Source: Anodontia alba (taxonomy: Eukaryota; Mollusca; Bivalvia; Lucinida; Lucinidae). Taken from it: a stretch of DNA of 64,000 bases. This document shows positions 1 to 12,144 of this stretch, piece by piece. The translations under genes and the position numbers were made by a program. The notes beneath the pieces are model-generated. The model ran no database searches. It saw only the letters and a program-made list of their open reading frames with translations, and was not told where the DNA came from. Positions within the stretch are counted from its first letter, which is position 1. Each line of letters begins with the position of its first letter. Location of the stretch: contig OZ024837.1 of assembly GCA_964016985.1 (NCBI GenBank), positions 42,876,018 to 42,940,017 of the forward strand, written 5' to 3'.

Positions 1-430
1 TTTTTAAAAAATCAAGTATTTTCACTTTTTCCCATGGTAAAAATGAAGCCAAATCGTGCAGAAATCTGTAGGGTAAGTAACTTGGAGCCAGATTTTCGAT
101 AAGTTCCACTTTTTCAATTTTTCTGAAATTTTCACAATATTGTTGTAAAACATCAATAATTCAAATTCAGCAAAGAAAAGTAAAAAATATTTTCTTGGAC
201 AAAAATTACAAAAAATCACTTTACTATAGAAATTGCATAGGTCAGACCAACTTTTGGCCGTAGCTTTAATTTTTGTGTAAATATTTGAGAACAAAACACA
301 GAAACAGAACAGACAAATGGTTTCTGATAGGATATGGTCAGTCAGAACAAAATATTTTCATTTAAAATAAAACGCCAAGCAAAAAAACGTCTTTCCAAGA
401 GATGTTGAAAGGACAGTAGGCTTTGGACAA
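1..430. repeat. Interspersed repeat G, left copy
   Basis: AT-rich non-coding sequence matching, in inverted orientation, the stretch at 39830-40270. Shared landmarks include the poly(A)-flanked start, ACTTGGAGCCAGATTTTC and CAAAACACAGAAACAGAA. The copies are clearly diverged by substitutions and small indels. No ORF of interest and no element ends can be fixed because the copy touches the window edge. Confidence 0.75.
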
Positions 431-1200
431 GTCTGTTTTAGTACATGTTGATGTGTCTACAACAATGCTGGGTGAAAGGCAAACAGCGTAGACCCTGATT
501 AGACGCTTCGTTCCGTGACATCTTATCTGGGTCTGCACTTTTCACTCAAGCATTTTTAAGGGTTATTATGGTAGAAATTGGGGGTGCCATAGGTACGGAA
601 TATTGACCATCAATAACGACCCTGATCAGTGAGTGCTAATGTACACTATCAACTGCATTAGTGTTTAATCGAGTGTAGGCCTATCCCGAAGATGACATTT
701 TTGCTTGACGAGATGTCAGTGTACGCTAATATATGACTATGACTTTTTTTCTCTCTCTCTTTTTTTTGTTTTTAACTTTGGAAAGATATGGCGTTGAATA
801 AACTTCCATTTTTGCACGATAGTTTTTTTGTGTGTTTTTTTTTTTTTTTTTTGTGTATGTCTGTGTTCTGCAGAATACATTCCTGAATAGACGGATAGAT
901 AAGCACGCATGGGCAAACCATATACTGATCAAACTTCTACTAATGAGGTGTTTAGAAGAATATACACTGTTTACCACTGACGACCATTCTAGATAAAACA
1001 TGAGCAACGGTATGAAAGCAAACGTCTGCTTCAGAAACTCTGATATCTGATCAGACTGGAAGTTATTGTGGTTAAATACAATTTAACTGATCAGACTGCA
1101 CGCACACAATTTTTTTTTAATATTACCGATGCAATTGTCAAACTTCATTCTTTTATATAACTACATAACTACAGTTGGACGTAGTCAACCACTAACTGCA
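431..1200. other. Gene-free stretch with a family C hairpin relic
   Basis: At 478-545 there is a degraded family C hairpin (AAACAGCGTAGACCCTGAT and its partner arm). The rest has homopolymer T runs at 745-772 and 832-854. I see no coding signal. Confidence 0.5.
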
Positions 1201-1202
1201 TA

Positions 1203-1292
1203 TTACACACACACACACACACGCACGCACATCTTCTAAATGAAGTATAGCACATCTTCTAAATGAAGTATATCTATATCAATATTCTATGT

Positions 1293-1343
<51 letters not shown>
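1203..1343. repeat. Two CA microsatellites and a short direct repeat
   Basis: (CA)n tracts at about 1204-1230 and 1296-1343 flank a direct repeat of ACATCTTCTAAATGAAGTAT (first at about 1229, second at about 1250). Confidence 0.9.
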
Positions 1344-1345
<2 letters not shown>

Positions 1346-1530
1346 TTCCAAGCATCATGTATGTTACAATCATGCAGAGCGTGCAACTATGCCGGATAAA
1401 AGGTCCAAATGGTAATCATTTTTTTTACAGGAATCAGCTGTAAAACTTGAGGCTACAATCATTTCGTTTGTTTTCTTTAAAGTTTTCTCCAAAAATAAAC
1501 AACATGGTATTCACTGTCATCTAATATTTT

Positions 1531-1640
1531 TGTCGGTGAACTGTCTTCAAATCTGTCGGTGAACTGTCTCCAATTTTGTCGGTGAACTGTCTCCAAATAC
1601 ATGTCGGTGAACTGTCTTGTCTGAGAACTGTCTCGGAACC
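1531..1640. repeat. Minisatellite, about 23-bp unit
   Basis: GTCGGTGAACTGTCT recurs at 1532, 1555, 1579 and 1604, with spacers of 7-10 bases and a decayed fifth copy after 1618. Non-coding. Confidence 0.85.
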
Positions 1641-1821
1641 GTCAGATATGATAGAGGTGATTATTAATACCCACTGGATTTCACACCTTTGAACTCATGG
1701 TTTCACAGCAAATTTCAATATGCGTGTCAACAGAATACACATTTGGACTCGGTGATTAATTAACCACAGAGACAGTTATTTTTGAAAAAAAAAAAAAAAA
1801 AAAAAAAGTTGTTTACTAACG

Positions 1822-1928
1822 CCCAGTAAGCATTCTACATAAATCTATAGCGGACCGTTATCGGCCCGTCAGGGTAGCTGACGGGCCGATAACGGACCGC
1901 TGTAGATTTATAAAGAATGCTAGCTGGG
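1822..1928. mobile_element. Hairpin MITE family B, copy 1
   Basis: Near-perfect inverted repeat of about 107 bp running from CCCAGTAAGCATTCT to AGAATGCTAGCTGGG, with the arm core CCGTTATCGGCCCGTCAG. Four further copies lie at 4123, 44355, 48465 and 57923. No coding capacity; presumably mobilised by an unknown transposase. Confidence 0.9.
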
Positions 1929-2705
1929 CGGTTCTAGATGGTCACGTTCTCGAAGCTGTTGAACCATTTTGGATTAATGTATTGCGTCAAACGAAATTGA
2001 CGTTGGCAAATAGTGCAGACCAATATCAGACGCCATAGAACACGTGGTCTGATAGGGCTTACTAATACATTATTTGCATTAAACATGTAAGTTTACAAGT
2101 TTACAAGTTTATTCATCAAAACAGAAAGCTTCACAAATGAAACATATAACTATAAAAGAGACATGAAACAGAAAAAGAGAGGAGAAAAAATGAATATATC
2201 TGTTCTAAAATTATCATTGATACCAAAGGGGGACAACCTACTAATATCGTTGCTTTAGTAGCATATTAGACTAGGCAATCTTTGTTCGTTGGCATCAGGG
2301 TCCAAGAGTGCAGTTATGACTTAAATAAGAGCATTTATCATTAGGTCTATAAAACACTACGATACATGTAAGTTAGAAATGTATTTAGGGTGCAAGATAT
2401 AATAGTTAGCTCGTATTAAATTTTTGCGTGCACACTTGGTCCCCGCAGCCAACAAACAGACATATACATTAGAACTGTAGTTATTATACTGGCTGAACTA
2501 CAGTATGTATAGACTTTTCTCTAACCTCAAGAGGTCTAGAAAATGGGTGGCTAACTGCAGGCACAGGTCTTAGTTCTCTTTGACAGCTTTTCAGGCAAAA
2601 ATTAAGAACTTTTATCTGACCTCAGATTAAAACACCTCGAAACATATGTAGCTAAATGCAGACAAAAAGGAAGACAGAAATACAAACACACCACGATCCC
2701 TAAAC
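1929..2705. other. Gene-free stretch
   Basis: No reading frame or element end that I can support. It includes AT-rich sequence around 2085-2230. Nothing else recognised. Confidence 0.4.
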
Positions 2706-2914
2706 TTAACCCTGTTCTTGCTGAACAAGACATGCCCTGTCTTAGCAAACAGTGTAGATCCAGATCAGTTAGCTTCTGAGCCAACAGATCTGGATCTGCA
2801 CTGTTTGTCATAAAACATGTGATTTTCGATCAAAACCCCGGATTAAGTAAATCGATTTGCCAGATATTAGAAGTTGGCGTGGCATCTTAATTTATTCACC
2901 ATGACAAGGGTTAA
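2706..2914. mobile_element. MITE family D, copy 1
   Basis: Ends TTAACCCTGTTCTTGCTGAA and CATGACAAGGGTTAA form imperfect terminal inverted repeats. The inside holds an inverted pair around GATCCAGATCAGTTAGCTTC and the phrase GATCTGCACTGTTTG. Related copies lie at 17490, 48776 and 60238. Confidence 0.82.
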
Positions 2915-2935
2915 AAATGGACCTGTCCAAGATAG

Positions 2936-3214
2936 CATTACGAAAACATGCCTATGCAAATATATAGAAAATTTTACCTCCAAAAACTGAAAATTATTAG
3001 ATAAAGAACTCTGATATTTTTCATATTTCTGTTCAAAACATAGATTGTGGGTACTTGTTAGAACCGCCTCGACGAGGCAGTTCTAACGAGTACCCACAAT
3101 CTATGTTTTTGAGCAGAAGTAAGAAAATTAATGTATACCCCTGTAAACCCAAGTATTACTATATAAAAGTGGGGTTTAAGGGGGTCAAAACTATATAGGC
3201 GTGTTTTCGTGATG
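2936..3214. mobile_element. MITE family A, copy 1
   Basis: About 279 bp with ends CATTACGAAAACATGCCTAT and ATAGGCGTGTTTTCGTGATG. A central palindrome carries ACATAGATTGTGGGTAC on both arms around a CCTCGACGAGG core. Eight copies or parts occur in the window, some in reverse orientation. Non-coding. Confidence 0.9.
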
Positions 3215-3402
3215 CATACAATTATCGACCCTTCAGGTGAGCCAAAAGCAGCTGATAACCTTCTCCCGGGAAATCAAGGTTAACCGGGTGGGGGACCATC
3301 ACACCAACTCGACACTCATCCTTAAAGAAAAGCGCTGCCTCTATGTGACTCAGTTGCCTGGTAGCGTTAAAAATCAAGATAGATAGATACGAGTAGATAG
3401 AT

Positions 3403-3707
3403 TTGTTTGTGTTGAGGTTTTACGGCCCAGTCAACCCAATGGGGTCATGTCGAGCGCGGTCAGTTTACCTAACCACACGTTTACTGGGCAGGCTTAGTCC
3501 TCTAAGCGGTTAACCAGTATTGTGCACATTCTTTCGCCAGAAACTGACAACTGCCCTTCTTGAATCAGCGGAAGGGAGAGAATGACCGTAGAAAATATTT
3601 CATGATCAATCTCCACGAAAGAATGTTGCCGACCTCGGCGGGGGTTGAACCCGCGACCTCCTGGTCTCCAGTCGGACGGCGCATCCAACTGAGCCACCGA
3701 GGCCGGC
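3403..3707 (-). mobile_element. tRNA-derived SINE, intact copy
   Basis: Reads on the minus strand from 3707. The tRNA-like head has an A box (TGGCTCAGTTGG) and B box (GGTTCAACCCC), the RNA polymerase III promoter elements. A conserved body follows, ending at a CAAACAAATCTATCT-like tail. Flanking direct repeats ACGAGTAGATAGAT at 3389-3402 and 3708-3721 look like a 14-bp target-site duplication. A decayed copy lies at 62019-62345, and related plus-strand units lie at 47838-48290. Confidence 0.9.
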
Positions 3708-3836
3708 ACGAGTAGATAGATAGATAGCATAGCATACAAGACAGAAGCATCCACAAGGAATAAATTGGTTAGCTACACTAGCAACCTGTAGCTCCATATA
3801 GTACTTTTATAAAGGGAAGCTCAACCCCAATCAGCC

Positions 3837-3885
3837 GGGGGGGGGGGGGGGGGGAGGGGGGTGCGGGGAAGGGGTGGGGAGCGGG
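3837..3885. repeat. Poly(G) tract
   Basis: About 18 uninterrupted G followed by G-rich sequence to about 3885. Assembly length is likely unreliable here. Confidence 0.85.
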
Positions 3886-3899
3886 TTGTAACACTGCGA

Positions 3900-4300
3900 G
3901 ATTTAACATACCGCATTGCGACATCCGTTTCGCTGGTGCGACCTACCTAATAACTACCTTACCCGGCTCCCAAAAAAAAACAGTTCCCAGTCAACGCTGA
4001 TAACGCTAAATTCTGCATTCAAACATTAACTTTAAACATCCTAATGCTTATAGATAGCGAACAAATAAACAAAACCAAAGCAAACTTCACATTTTTGAAG
4101 AAATAAGATTTTAATCATATTACCCAGGTAGCATTCTACTTAACTATATATCGGACCGTTATCGGCCCGACAGAGTTCGAGTTCCTGTCGGGCCGGTAAC
4201 GGTCTAGTATAAATTTAAATAGAGTGCTAGCTGGGAGTACAATATCGGCGGTAGAATACGAATACTCCAGTAAAACAGCGATGGGTAATAAACAAATATG
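3900..4300. repeat. Interspersed repeat M, copy 1, split by a family B MITE
   Basis: AACAAATAAACAAAACCAAA, GAAGAAATAAGATTTT and TACTCCAGTAAAAC match, in order, 32385-32590 and 55440-55600. The family B element at 4123-4235 sits between the last two landmarks and so was inserted later. Confidence 0.75.
4123..4235. mobile_element. Hairpin MITE family B, copy 2
   Basis: Ends CCCAGGTAGCATTCTACTT and AGAGTGCTAGCTGGG, arm core GGACCGTTATCGGCCCG. More diverged than the other copies (right arm has CCGGTAACGG). Nested in repeat M. Confidence 0.88.
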
Positions 4301-4754
4301 ATTTTAAGAATTTGCAATAGAAGGGGCGCTCCCCCTCGAGGCGGGGATGTATGAATGACCCGATTTTTCTGGATTCATATGTGAAAGGTCCCATTTTTTT
4401 CTGACATGAGTATAGTTTTCGCTGAGAGATTTTCGAGGCTGCTTGTTCTCTTGGTATTCAATGAATTGACTGCGATATGGATACTTATCTAACTTTTGGT
4501 AATAAATGGGTATAAAAATCAAAGGGCAGTATATGAATAGGTCAACATTTGGACGATCAAGTATATGAATGGGTCCGTTTTTTCAAAGGCCAGGTATATG
4601 AATGGGGTAGGTTTCGAAATACTGGCTCGCACACCCGTACCACAATTACCCAAAAGTTACCCCCACGAAAGCTCCCCAATGAAACATAAAATTGGTGTAG
4701 TGATGGTCAAAACTCACAAGGGGCGAGGCTATAACTCACCTGACAATTAAATAT
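4301..4754. other. Gene-free stretch
   Basis: Contains repeated phrases of the type TATATGAATGGG (4562, 4592 and nearby) but no convincing repeat unit or ORF. The open frames here are short and unconserved in appearance. Confidence 0.4.
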
Positions 4755-5900
4755 TCGTATCTGCTCCATAACTTGAAAACCGTTCAAGATATTTTCATGA
4801 AACTTCATAGAAGTTCAACGCATCATCAGACGACGTGCAGAACACAAGAACCGTAACTCTTGTCTATATAGTTATGGAGTTATTCCCCTTTGAAATTATA
4901 CAATGGTAATTTCATGTCCGCTCTGTAACTCTAAAACCGTTCAAGATATTTTCATGAAACTTCATAAAAATATAAAGCATCATCAGACGACGTACAGAAA
5001 ACAAGAACAGTAACTCTTGTCTGTACATTTTTTTAGTTATTCCCTTTAAAGTTCGACAATGGTAATTTCGTGTCCGCTCTATAACTCGAAAACCGTTTAA
5101 GACATTTTCATGAAACTCAATAGAAATATAAGCATCGTCAGGCTACGTGCAGAGCACAAGAACCGTAACCATTGTCAGTACATTTTTGAAGTTATCCCCT
5201 TTGAAATTCGACAATGGTAATTTTGTGTCACCTCTATAACTCGAAAACTGTTCAAGATATTTTCATGAAACTTCATAGACATATAGAGAATTATTAGATG
5301 GCGTGCAGACCACAAGAAATACCCCCTATCTTAAAGTTACGAAAAAAGTTAAGAAAATATTAAGAAAATTCTTAGGAAGTTGACGCTAGTGAAATGCAAT
5401 TTTTGACTAATTCTTACGAAAATCTTATAGACTTAAGAAGTTTAGTGAAACGGTGCCATCATCTCTTGTCTATACATTTTTGGAGTTATTACCCTTTGAA
5501 ATTCGAAAATGATAATTTTGTGCCTGCTCTATAACTCAAAAACCGTTTAAGATATTTTCATGAAACTTCATAGAAATATAAAACATCACCAGACGACGTG
5601 CAGAACACAAGAACCGTAACTCTTGTCTATACATTTTTCGAGTTATTCTCCCTTTGAAATTTGACAACTGTAATTTTGTGTCCGCTCTATAACTTGAAAA
5701 CTCTTTAAGATATTTTCATGAAACTTCACAGAAATATAAAGCATCATCAGATGACGTGCAGAACTCAAGAACAGTAACTCGTGTGTGTACGTTTTCGGAG
5801 TTATCTCCCTTTGAAATCCGACAATGGTAATTTCTTATCCGCTCTATAACTTGAAAACCATTCAAGATATTTTCATGAAACTTTATGGATATATAAAGCA
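4755..5900. repeat. Tandem array, about 155-bp unit
   Basis: The phrase GATATTTTCATGAAACTTCA recurs at about 4790, 4946, 5102, 5257, 5558, 5711 and 5867, a 155-156 bp period. One step of 301 is explained by unrelated sequence at about 5325-5458 replacing or splitting a unit. Other unit landmarks are CAGACGACGTGCAGAAC and CGACAATGGTAATTT. Non-coding. Confidence 0.9.
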
Positions 5901-6175
5901 GCTATTTTTGATCGACAGGTTCCCTCGGTACTTCCTACCATGTTCGAGTTCAGGAGAAGTTCCAAATACATTTCCAAGATGGCGGCGGTGGCGGCCATGT
6001 TGGATGTGTAGCTACTTTTGATCTACAAGTCACACAGATACCTCCTATCAAATTTCGAGTCAATTCGCCTTACAGTTCAAGAGAAGAGGTTCAAACATTT
6101 ACAGAATGGCGACCGTGGTGGCCATCTTGGACATCTGATAGGAATGATGTTAGCTAGTTTTGATCTACAATGAAA
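5901..6175. repeat. Two diverged tandem units after the 155-bp array
   Basis: Two units begin at about 5899 (AGCTATTTTTGATCGACA) and 6011 (AGCTACTTTTGATCTACA). Each ends in a block like GATGGCGGCGGTGGCGGCCAT. A third start appears at 6152. The pattern resembles non-coding repeats common in bivalves, by recollection. Confidence 0.7.
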
Positions 6176-7364
6176 AGCTATAATGTTGCCTTTGGCAACA
6201 AAGAACACATTACAGACTGAAAAGGGGAATCTCGGTTTTACTGAAATGCTTCATAAGCAGTAATGAAGTTTGCAATACTGCTTACACCCTCTTGCTTATA
6301 CATGAGCAGAACTCCATTTTCACGCTAAATTCCCCTCACTAAACCGCAAGATATATTTCGACATGTGTAAAAAAATGATACCCCTAGCATGGGAAAATGC
6401 ACCTTATCACGTGTGAACAGAGAACCCAGATCAGCCTGCATGATTACGCGATCACACCGTGAGGGCTTTTACTATACTGTCACAGAATGGTTGAATCATT
6501 GTAAAAAAATAAATACCGTATTTCTCGTTTAGTATTCGGACTGATAGGCCTGGGAAATCAGTGTAGACCCGTATCAGACACAGCAGAATGCAGTTTCAGC
6601 TTCTACACTGTTAGTCTCTCGGCCAGCACTTCTCGGACACATCAGCAGGTAGCCAAATGGACGTTTCCAAGTATGGTAAGCGCTAAAATGTCAGAATATT
6701 TAAGGATAACATCATAAAATAGAAAATCCTTGTGCATAAATGGTTCTGAGTATTCATTGTTTGCATATGCCAGGATGGCCCTTTTTTCCTATGTTGATTC
6801 ACACCACTACTATTACTACTACTACAACGACAACCGCTACTACTTTTACTTATAATAATGATAATAGCCTGAATATGAGAAATGTGTCTTTTTACAATTA
6901 TGGATAGATTAGACTGCATTAGATACCATTCGGTAATGATAATACCATAAAAACTCAAAGTGTTGGGATTTGTAGCCAAGCAAACAAGTAACACAAAATG
7001 TCAAGCTTTATTTTCTCAGACAACAACAATAAAACATTATGTTAGAAATTTGTCGACTACTTTTTGAATGGTGATTAAGGGTTAAAACATTCCTACCGGT
7101 GACGATTCAAATGCAATGCCAAGCCACAGTTTATTGGAAAATCAAGATTGACATTTGAGCCGATTCATGTCCTTGGACGACATTCCCAATGAAATGACAA
7201 GACTTATTTTCTGGGAAAAATAATCAAAATCTGCCAATTTCATTTTCAACATGATAAAGATTAAACTAGGGCAAAACACAGACTAAACAAAAAGAATCAC
7301 AGAACATTTTACGACTGTCTATAAGGGATACACTACCAGGGGAGGCAACTCTGTTAAAATTGTT
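6176..7364. other. Gene-free stretch with family C relic
   Basis: A family C-like pair lies near 6555-6620 (GTGTAGACCCGTATCAGAC and a decayed right arm), and a short TAC-rich tract lies at 6803-6843. No gene recognised. Confidence 0.45.
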
Positions 7365-7722
7365 TGCTCTCCCTTTGGAAAATGGGACAACTCTAAAAGA
7401 ATGAAATACCGTCTCATTACGAAAACATACCTATTCAAATATATACAAGATTTTATCTCCAAAAACTGAAAATTTTCAGATAAAAAACTCTGATATTTTT
7501 CATATTTCTGCTCAAAACATAGATTGTGGGTACTCGTTAGAACTGCCTCGGCGAGGCGGTTCTAACGAGTACCCACAATCTGTGTTTTGAGCAGAAATAA
7601 GAAAAATAAGGTATACCCCTATAAACCCCAGTTTTACTATATAAAAGTGGGGTTTAAGGGGGTCAATATTATATAGGCTTGTTTTCGTGATGTTTTTAGA
7701 GCTGTCCCATTTTCGGATAAAG
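7365..7722. mobile_element. Foldback interrupted by MITE family A, copy 2
   Basis: MITE A spans 7415-7692 with canonical ends CATTACGAAAACATACCTAT and GTTTTCGTGATG. It sits between arms AAAATGGGACAACTCTAAAA (7379) and TTTTTAGAGCTGTCCCATTT (7693), which are inverted relative to each other, so an older foldback was split. Confidence 0.82.
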
Positions 7723-8489
7723 TTTGGCGTATTGGAAGGCAAACAGGAAGTTTGTCAAACATGGCGGAAAATCTACCCAGTACATCTATTCCCCTCAGCT
7801 CCATTATTTGAGACACATCGTGCGAAAAAGATGTCTACTGCACATGTGAACAGCGAATATCCAGATCAGTCTGTGCGTCGAACAGACAAATCAGAACCAG
7901 CGCATTTTACCAGGGGACATTTGTCTCGAAAAATACTTGCAGGGATGAAATTATGCTCACTGTATATATTTACATTTCTGCAGTCATTTACATTTGCTCG
8001 CAAGACGGCATACATATAAACATGCGAATTAAAATCTCTAATACCCAAAAAGTATAAAACATTTGATAGCTGAGCGAATCTGCCATCTTCCGAAAAGATA
8101 GAAATCTAAAATTTTAACCATACATATATTAATATTTTTATTGGTGTTGGGTATGTAAGAAACAAACCTACAGAGCGCTCAATCGCATGCATGAAATACA
8201 CAATGCAGGAGAGTGAAAAAACAATAGTTATGAACGCCTTCTGTTTTAATGACTAACTTAGAGCCATGTCGTGAGAAAATTTTTCTTTTTATATGTGGGG
8301 ACAACGAAGGCCCAGATCAGCCTGCGCATCTCTGCAGCATATCAACGCGGTCTTATCAAGCTGCTGCTGTCTGTTCATGTATTTTACAGTATTTAATACG
8401 TATGCAGCGAAGATTTTGAAAGAAAAAAATAGCATAATAGCGAAATGACATAGGTGACAAAGGCGACAAATACAATAAAAACGGTATCC
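7723..8489. other. Gene-free stretch
   Basis: Short unsupported frames only. CCAGATCAGCCTGCGCATC at 8311 and similar phrases are fragments of hairpin repeats seen near 33000 and 57300. Confidence 0.4.
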
Positions 8490-8613
8490 GGACAATATCC
8501 CCTCCGGACAAAATCCCCTCTGCTCGTTTTTGCATAGGTGGACGAAATCCCCGTTATGTTTTTTACAAGGTGGACATAATCCCCTTTGAAACTTTTTACA
8601 GGATGGACATAAT
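8490..8613. repeat. MULE-like left terminal inverted repeat, outer part
   Basis: Matches the reverse complement of about 16580-16701, including CTCTGCTCRTTTTTGCATAG and GTGGACGAAATCCCC. Interrupted by the LINE. The last 55 bases (8559-8613) are duplicated at 13877-13931. Confidence 0.88.
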
Positions 8614-8637
8614 ACAAGTTCTGGTGAATCATGTTAG

Positions 8638-11600
8638 GGTTATGAGGAGAAGGTGACGCTGAGATTTTCATTACTTAATGCTCAAGGTTTAATTTCCAAA
8701 AGAACAAATAAGTTGAATTCACCTGAATTGCAGCACATTTTTAATACTAGTGACGTAGTTTTGTTTACGGAAAGTTGGACTGATGAAAATTCTGAGCTTT
8801 CGATAAATAATTTTGATCATTTTGTCTTGAATAGAAAACTGATAAAAGCAGGTAGTCGTAGGAATTCTGGTGACCTTGTCCTTTATTTAAGAAACAAATT
8901 TGTTTCAAACGATACATTAGTCACTACTAGCGAAGATGATTTTCTATGGATTAAAATTAGTAAAACCGTTTTGTTTTCCCAAAAGGACCTTTATGTATGT
9001 TTATGCTACGTAACTCCCGATGACAGTAGTCGACAATCCATGGTTGAAACCAATATTTTTGACAGGTTGTTAGATTCTGTAGCGCACATTGAAAATATGT
9101 CTTTAAATAATTGCAGTATTCTAGCTTGCGGAGACTGAACATGGGAACGCTCGCACGTCTGTTAACCCCGATTTTGTGGAAGACGATGATCCGGGGTACA
9201 TGTCAGTTCTCCCAGACGAATACATCCCGGACGTCCAATTACCACGTTATTCAGAAGACAAAGGTCACGTTAATAATAACGGTCTATTTTTACTCGATTT
9301 TTGTAAGCAAACCGGGTTACGGATTATGAATGGGAGGGTGGGGGATGATAATGGGATAGGTCGATACACGTTTGTTGGCAGTAGGGGTTCAAGTGTAGTG
9401 GATTATGTTTTATGTTCTCAAGATTTATTCAGAAACGTGAGCCATTTTAAGGTGCATGAGCCAAATATTTTATCTGACCATTGTTTGTTGACTTTTTCTT
9501 TTGATTTTCAAATGCAAGGTGCAAGGGAGACTATCGAAAATGATTATGGTCAGGTGTCTGGTAGGTTTGTTTGGAACCGTGTTTTTAAGGAGGAATTTCT
9601 GAATTCGCTTAAAACAAGTAATACTACTGAAAAGCTTAGCGAACTGAAGGTCAGAATACCGAATTGTACCGAAAATAATGAGATTGATCAATGTTTAGCT
9701 GATTTTAATAATATAATTGAACATGCAGCATCCCCAATGTTCAAAAAATCATTTAACCCGCCAAATGATTCGGAACGGACATGTGAAATTAGGCAGGAAG
9801 CCCCATGGTATGACGAAAGATGCGCTGAAAAGAAATTTTACTTCATGCGAATGTTGGATAAATACCGTCTGTTGAAGAGTGACGCCAACAGATGCGGTTT
9901 AGTAAAGGCAAGATCGGAATATAAGGCTATTTTAAGGAAATGCAGATATGAATATGACAGGGAAAAAACATCGCGTTTTGTAAATGCAAAGTATAAAGAC
10001 GCGAGGCTATAATGGAACCTCTTAAAAGAAACAGCTGGAATTAAAAGCATATCGGTGCCCCTTTCCTCATTTGAACAGTATTTTCGAGCGGTTAACAATC
10101 CGGCAGATCGGTTTTATAATCCTGATGAGGATGTTATATATTTTAACGAGCGTTATGAAAATAATGAATTTTCAGTTATGTTTGCAGAATTAAACTTACC
10201 CTTTACACTTCAAGAAATGTTGAAAGCAATCTCTCAGTTACGTACTAACAAGTCGGCAGGACCGGATAAATTACTCAACGAATTTTTCATTAACGGTAAG
10301 GAAGTGTTAAGTGCAACATTACTAATTCTGTTCAATAAACTTTATGAGATGGGTTATTTTCCTGAAGAATGGTCTGAGGGTTAAATTATACCGTTACATA
10401 AAAAAGGAAGTATTAACGAAGTAGAAAATTTTAGAGGAATTACTCTTTTAAGTACTCTTGGAAAACTCTTCTCCAGGGTGATAAATAATAGGTTGTCTGA
10501 GTGGGCCGAAAAATATTACATTTTAATAGAAGCTCAAGCTGGATTTAGACCGGGTATGAGTACGGTGGACAATATTTTTGTATTACATGGATTAATAACA
10601 CATTTTATTAACCGTGGTAAAAAGTTGTACTGTTGTTTTATTGATTTTACTAAAGCTTTTGATTATGTTGTACGTGATAATTTATGGTTTAAATTGGTAA
10701 AGCTAGGTTTAAGAGGTAATATTTTAAACATAGTAAAGTCCATGTATCAAAACGTCAAATCAAGAGTAAAAATGTGTAACATGGTGGGTAACGAATTCTT
10801 TTGCTCACTCGGTGTCAGACAAGGCGAGTGCTTATCTCCCCTTTTATTTTCCTTGTTCTTGAACGATATCGAAGATAAGTTCATTCATTCTGGGTTTGAG
10901 GGACTAGACGTAGATATGTTTAAACTTTACATGTTATTATATGCTGATGATATAGTAATATTTGCTAATGATGCTAAAGAATAACAGTTGGGTTTAAACT
11001 TACTATCAGAGTATTGCACAAGTTGGAAACTTAAAGTAAATGCAACAAAGACGAAAGTTTTAATTTTTAGAAAGGGCGGCACTCTACAGCGAAATTTAGT
11101 ATTTATGTACGAGGATCAACCAATAGAAATAGTTAGGAGTTTCAAGTATTTGGGCATTGTATTTACAACCGGGGGCTCTTTCTCAGAAGCGCAAACTACG
11201 TTGGCAGGGCAAGCACAAAAGGCTATATTAAAACTGAATAAGTACCTATATAAATTTACGTACGTATCACCTAAGCATAAATTAGAACTTTTTGACAAGC
11301 TCATTTCACCTATCTTAAACTATTCATGTGAGGTATGGGGGTTTTGTCAAGCAAACGCGGTCGAAAGAGTACATATGCAATTTTGTAAAAAGCTACTTGG
11401 AGTTAAGGAACAACACAAAATGATTTTATATACGGGGAGCTGGGACGTGAAAATTATGCAATAAAACGATCTTTCATTATTATCAAATATTGATTTAAAA
11501 TCTTACAAACGCCTGAAAATAAGTATATTAAAATTAAATATAATATGATGATTAGAGATATTGAGGAGTTACCGAATAAGGCGAATTGGGCATCACTTGT

Positions 11601-12144
11601 TCGTAATTTGTTAGCATCATTAGGATTCCGCGAAGTTTGGTTAGCACAAGGGGTTGGAAATGTAGGCACTTTTCTGTCTGTTTTGAAACAGAGACTCAGT
11701 GATATCTTTATGCAAAACTGGCATGATAGAATAAACAATTCGTCAAGAGCAAATTTTTACAAAACTGTCATGCAATTTCAATTTCAACCATACTTAGAAA
11801 AGATTAATGTTTATAAATATATTCAAGCACTCAGCAAATTAAGGGTGTCCTCGCATAGATTAGCAATAGAATCTGGTAGATGGGCTAGGCCAACAAGAAT
11901 TCCTATAGACGAGCGAAAATGTGTAAATTGCAACATCTTAGAGGATGAATTTCATTTTGTTATCGAGTGTGATATGTATAGCGATTTTAGAACAAGGTAT
12001 ATACCTAAATATTATTGGAAGAGACCGTCTATGTTTAAATTTGTTGAATTAATAAACACTATCAATATTAAGCTGCTACGAAATTTGAGTGTATACATAT
12101 ATCATGCTTTCAAATGTCGCACTGATCTGTTATATGGTAATTAA
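8638..12144 (+). pseudogene. LINE endonuclease-reverse transcriptase, inactive
   Basis: Order: APE endonuclease (about 8650-9480; motifs LLNAQG, TESW, a damaged ACGD site, SDHCLL), linker, then RT (about 10190-11340; motifs CFIDFTKAFD, GVRQGECLSPLLF, YADD intact) and a C-terminal C-x2-C-x7-H-x4-C knuckle near 11930. A frameshift near 9132 breaks the GDFN motif. In-frame TAA stops lie at 10010, 10382, 10982 and 11462, and another frame change occurs before 11545. Long uninterrupted homology on both sides of each stop shows gradual decay after insertion. Confidence 0.9.

Noticed and set aside
3640..3707. A tRNA gene
   Set aside because: A and B boxes are present but belong to a SINE head with a body, tail and target-site duplication.
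4755..5900. CRISPR-like array
   Set aside because: Unit of about 155 bp is repeated along its whole length, with no short repeat plus unique spacers; eukaryotic context.
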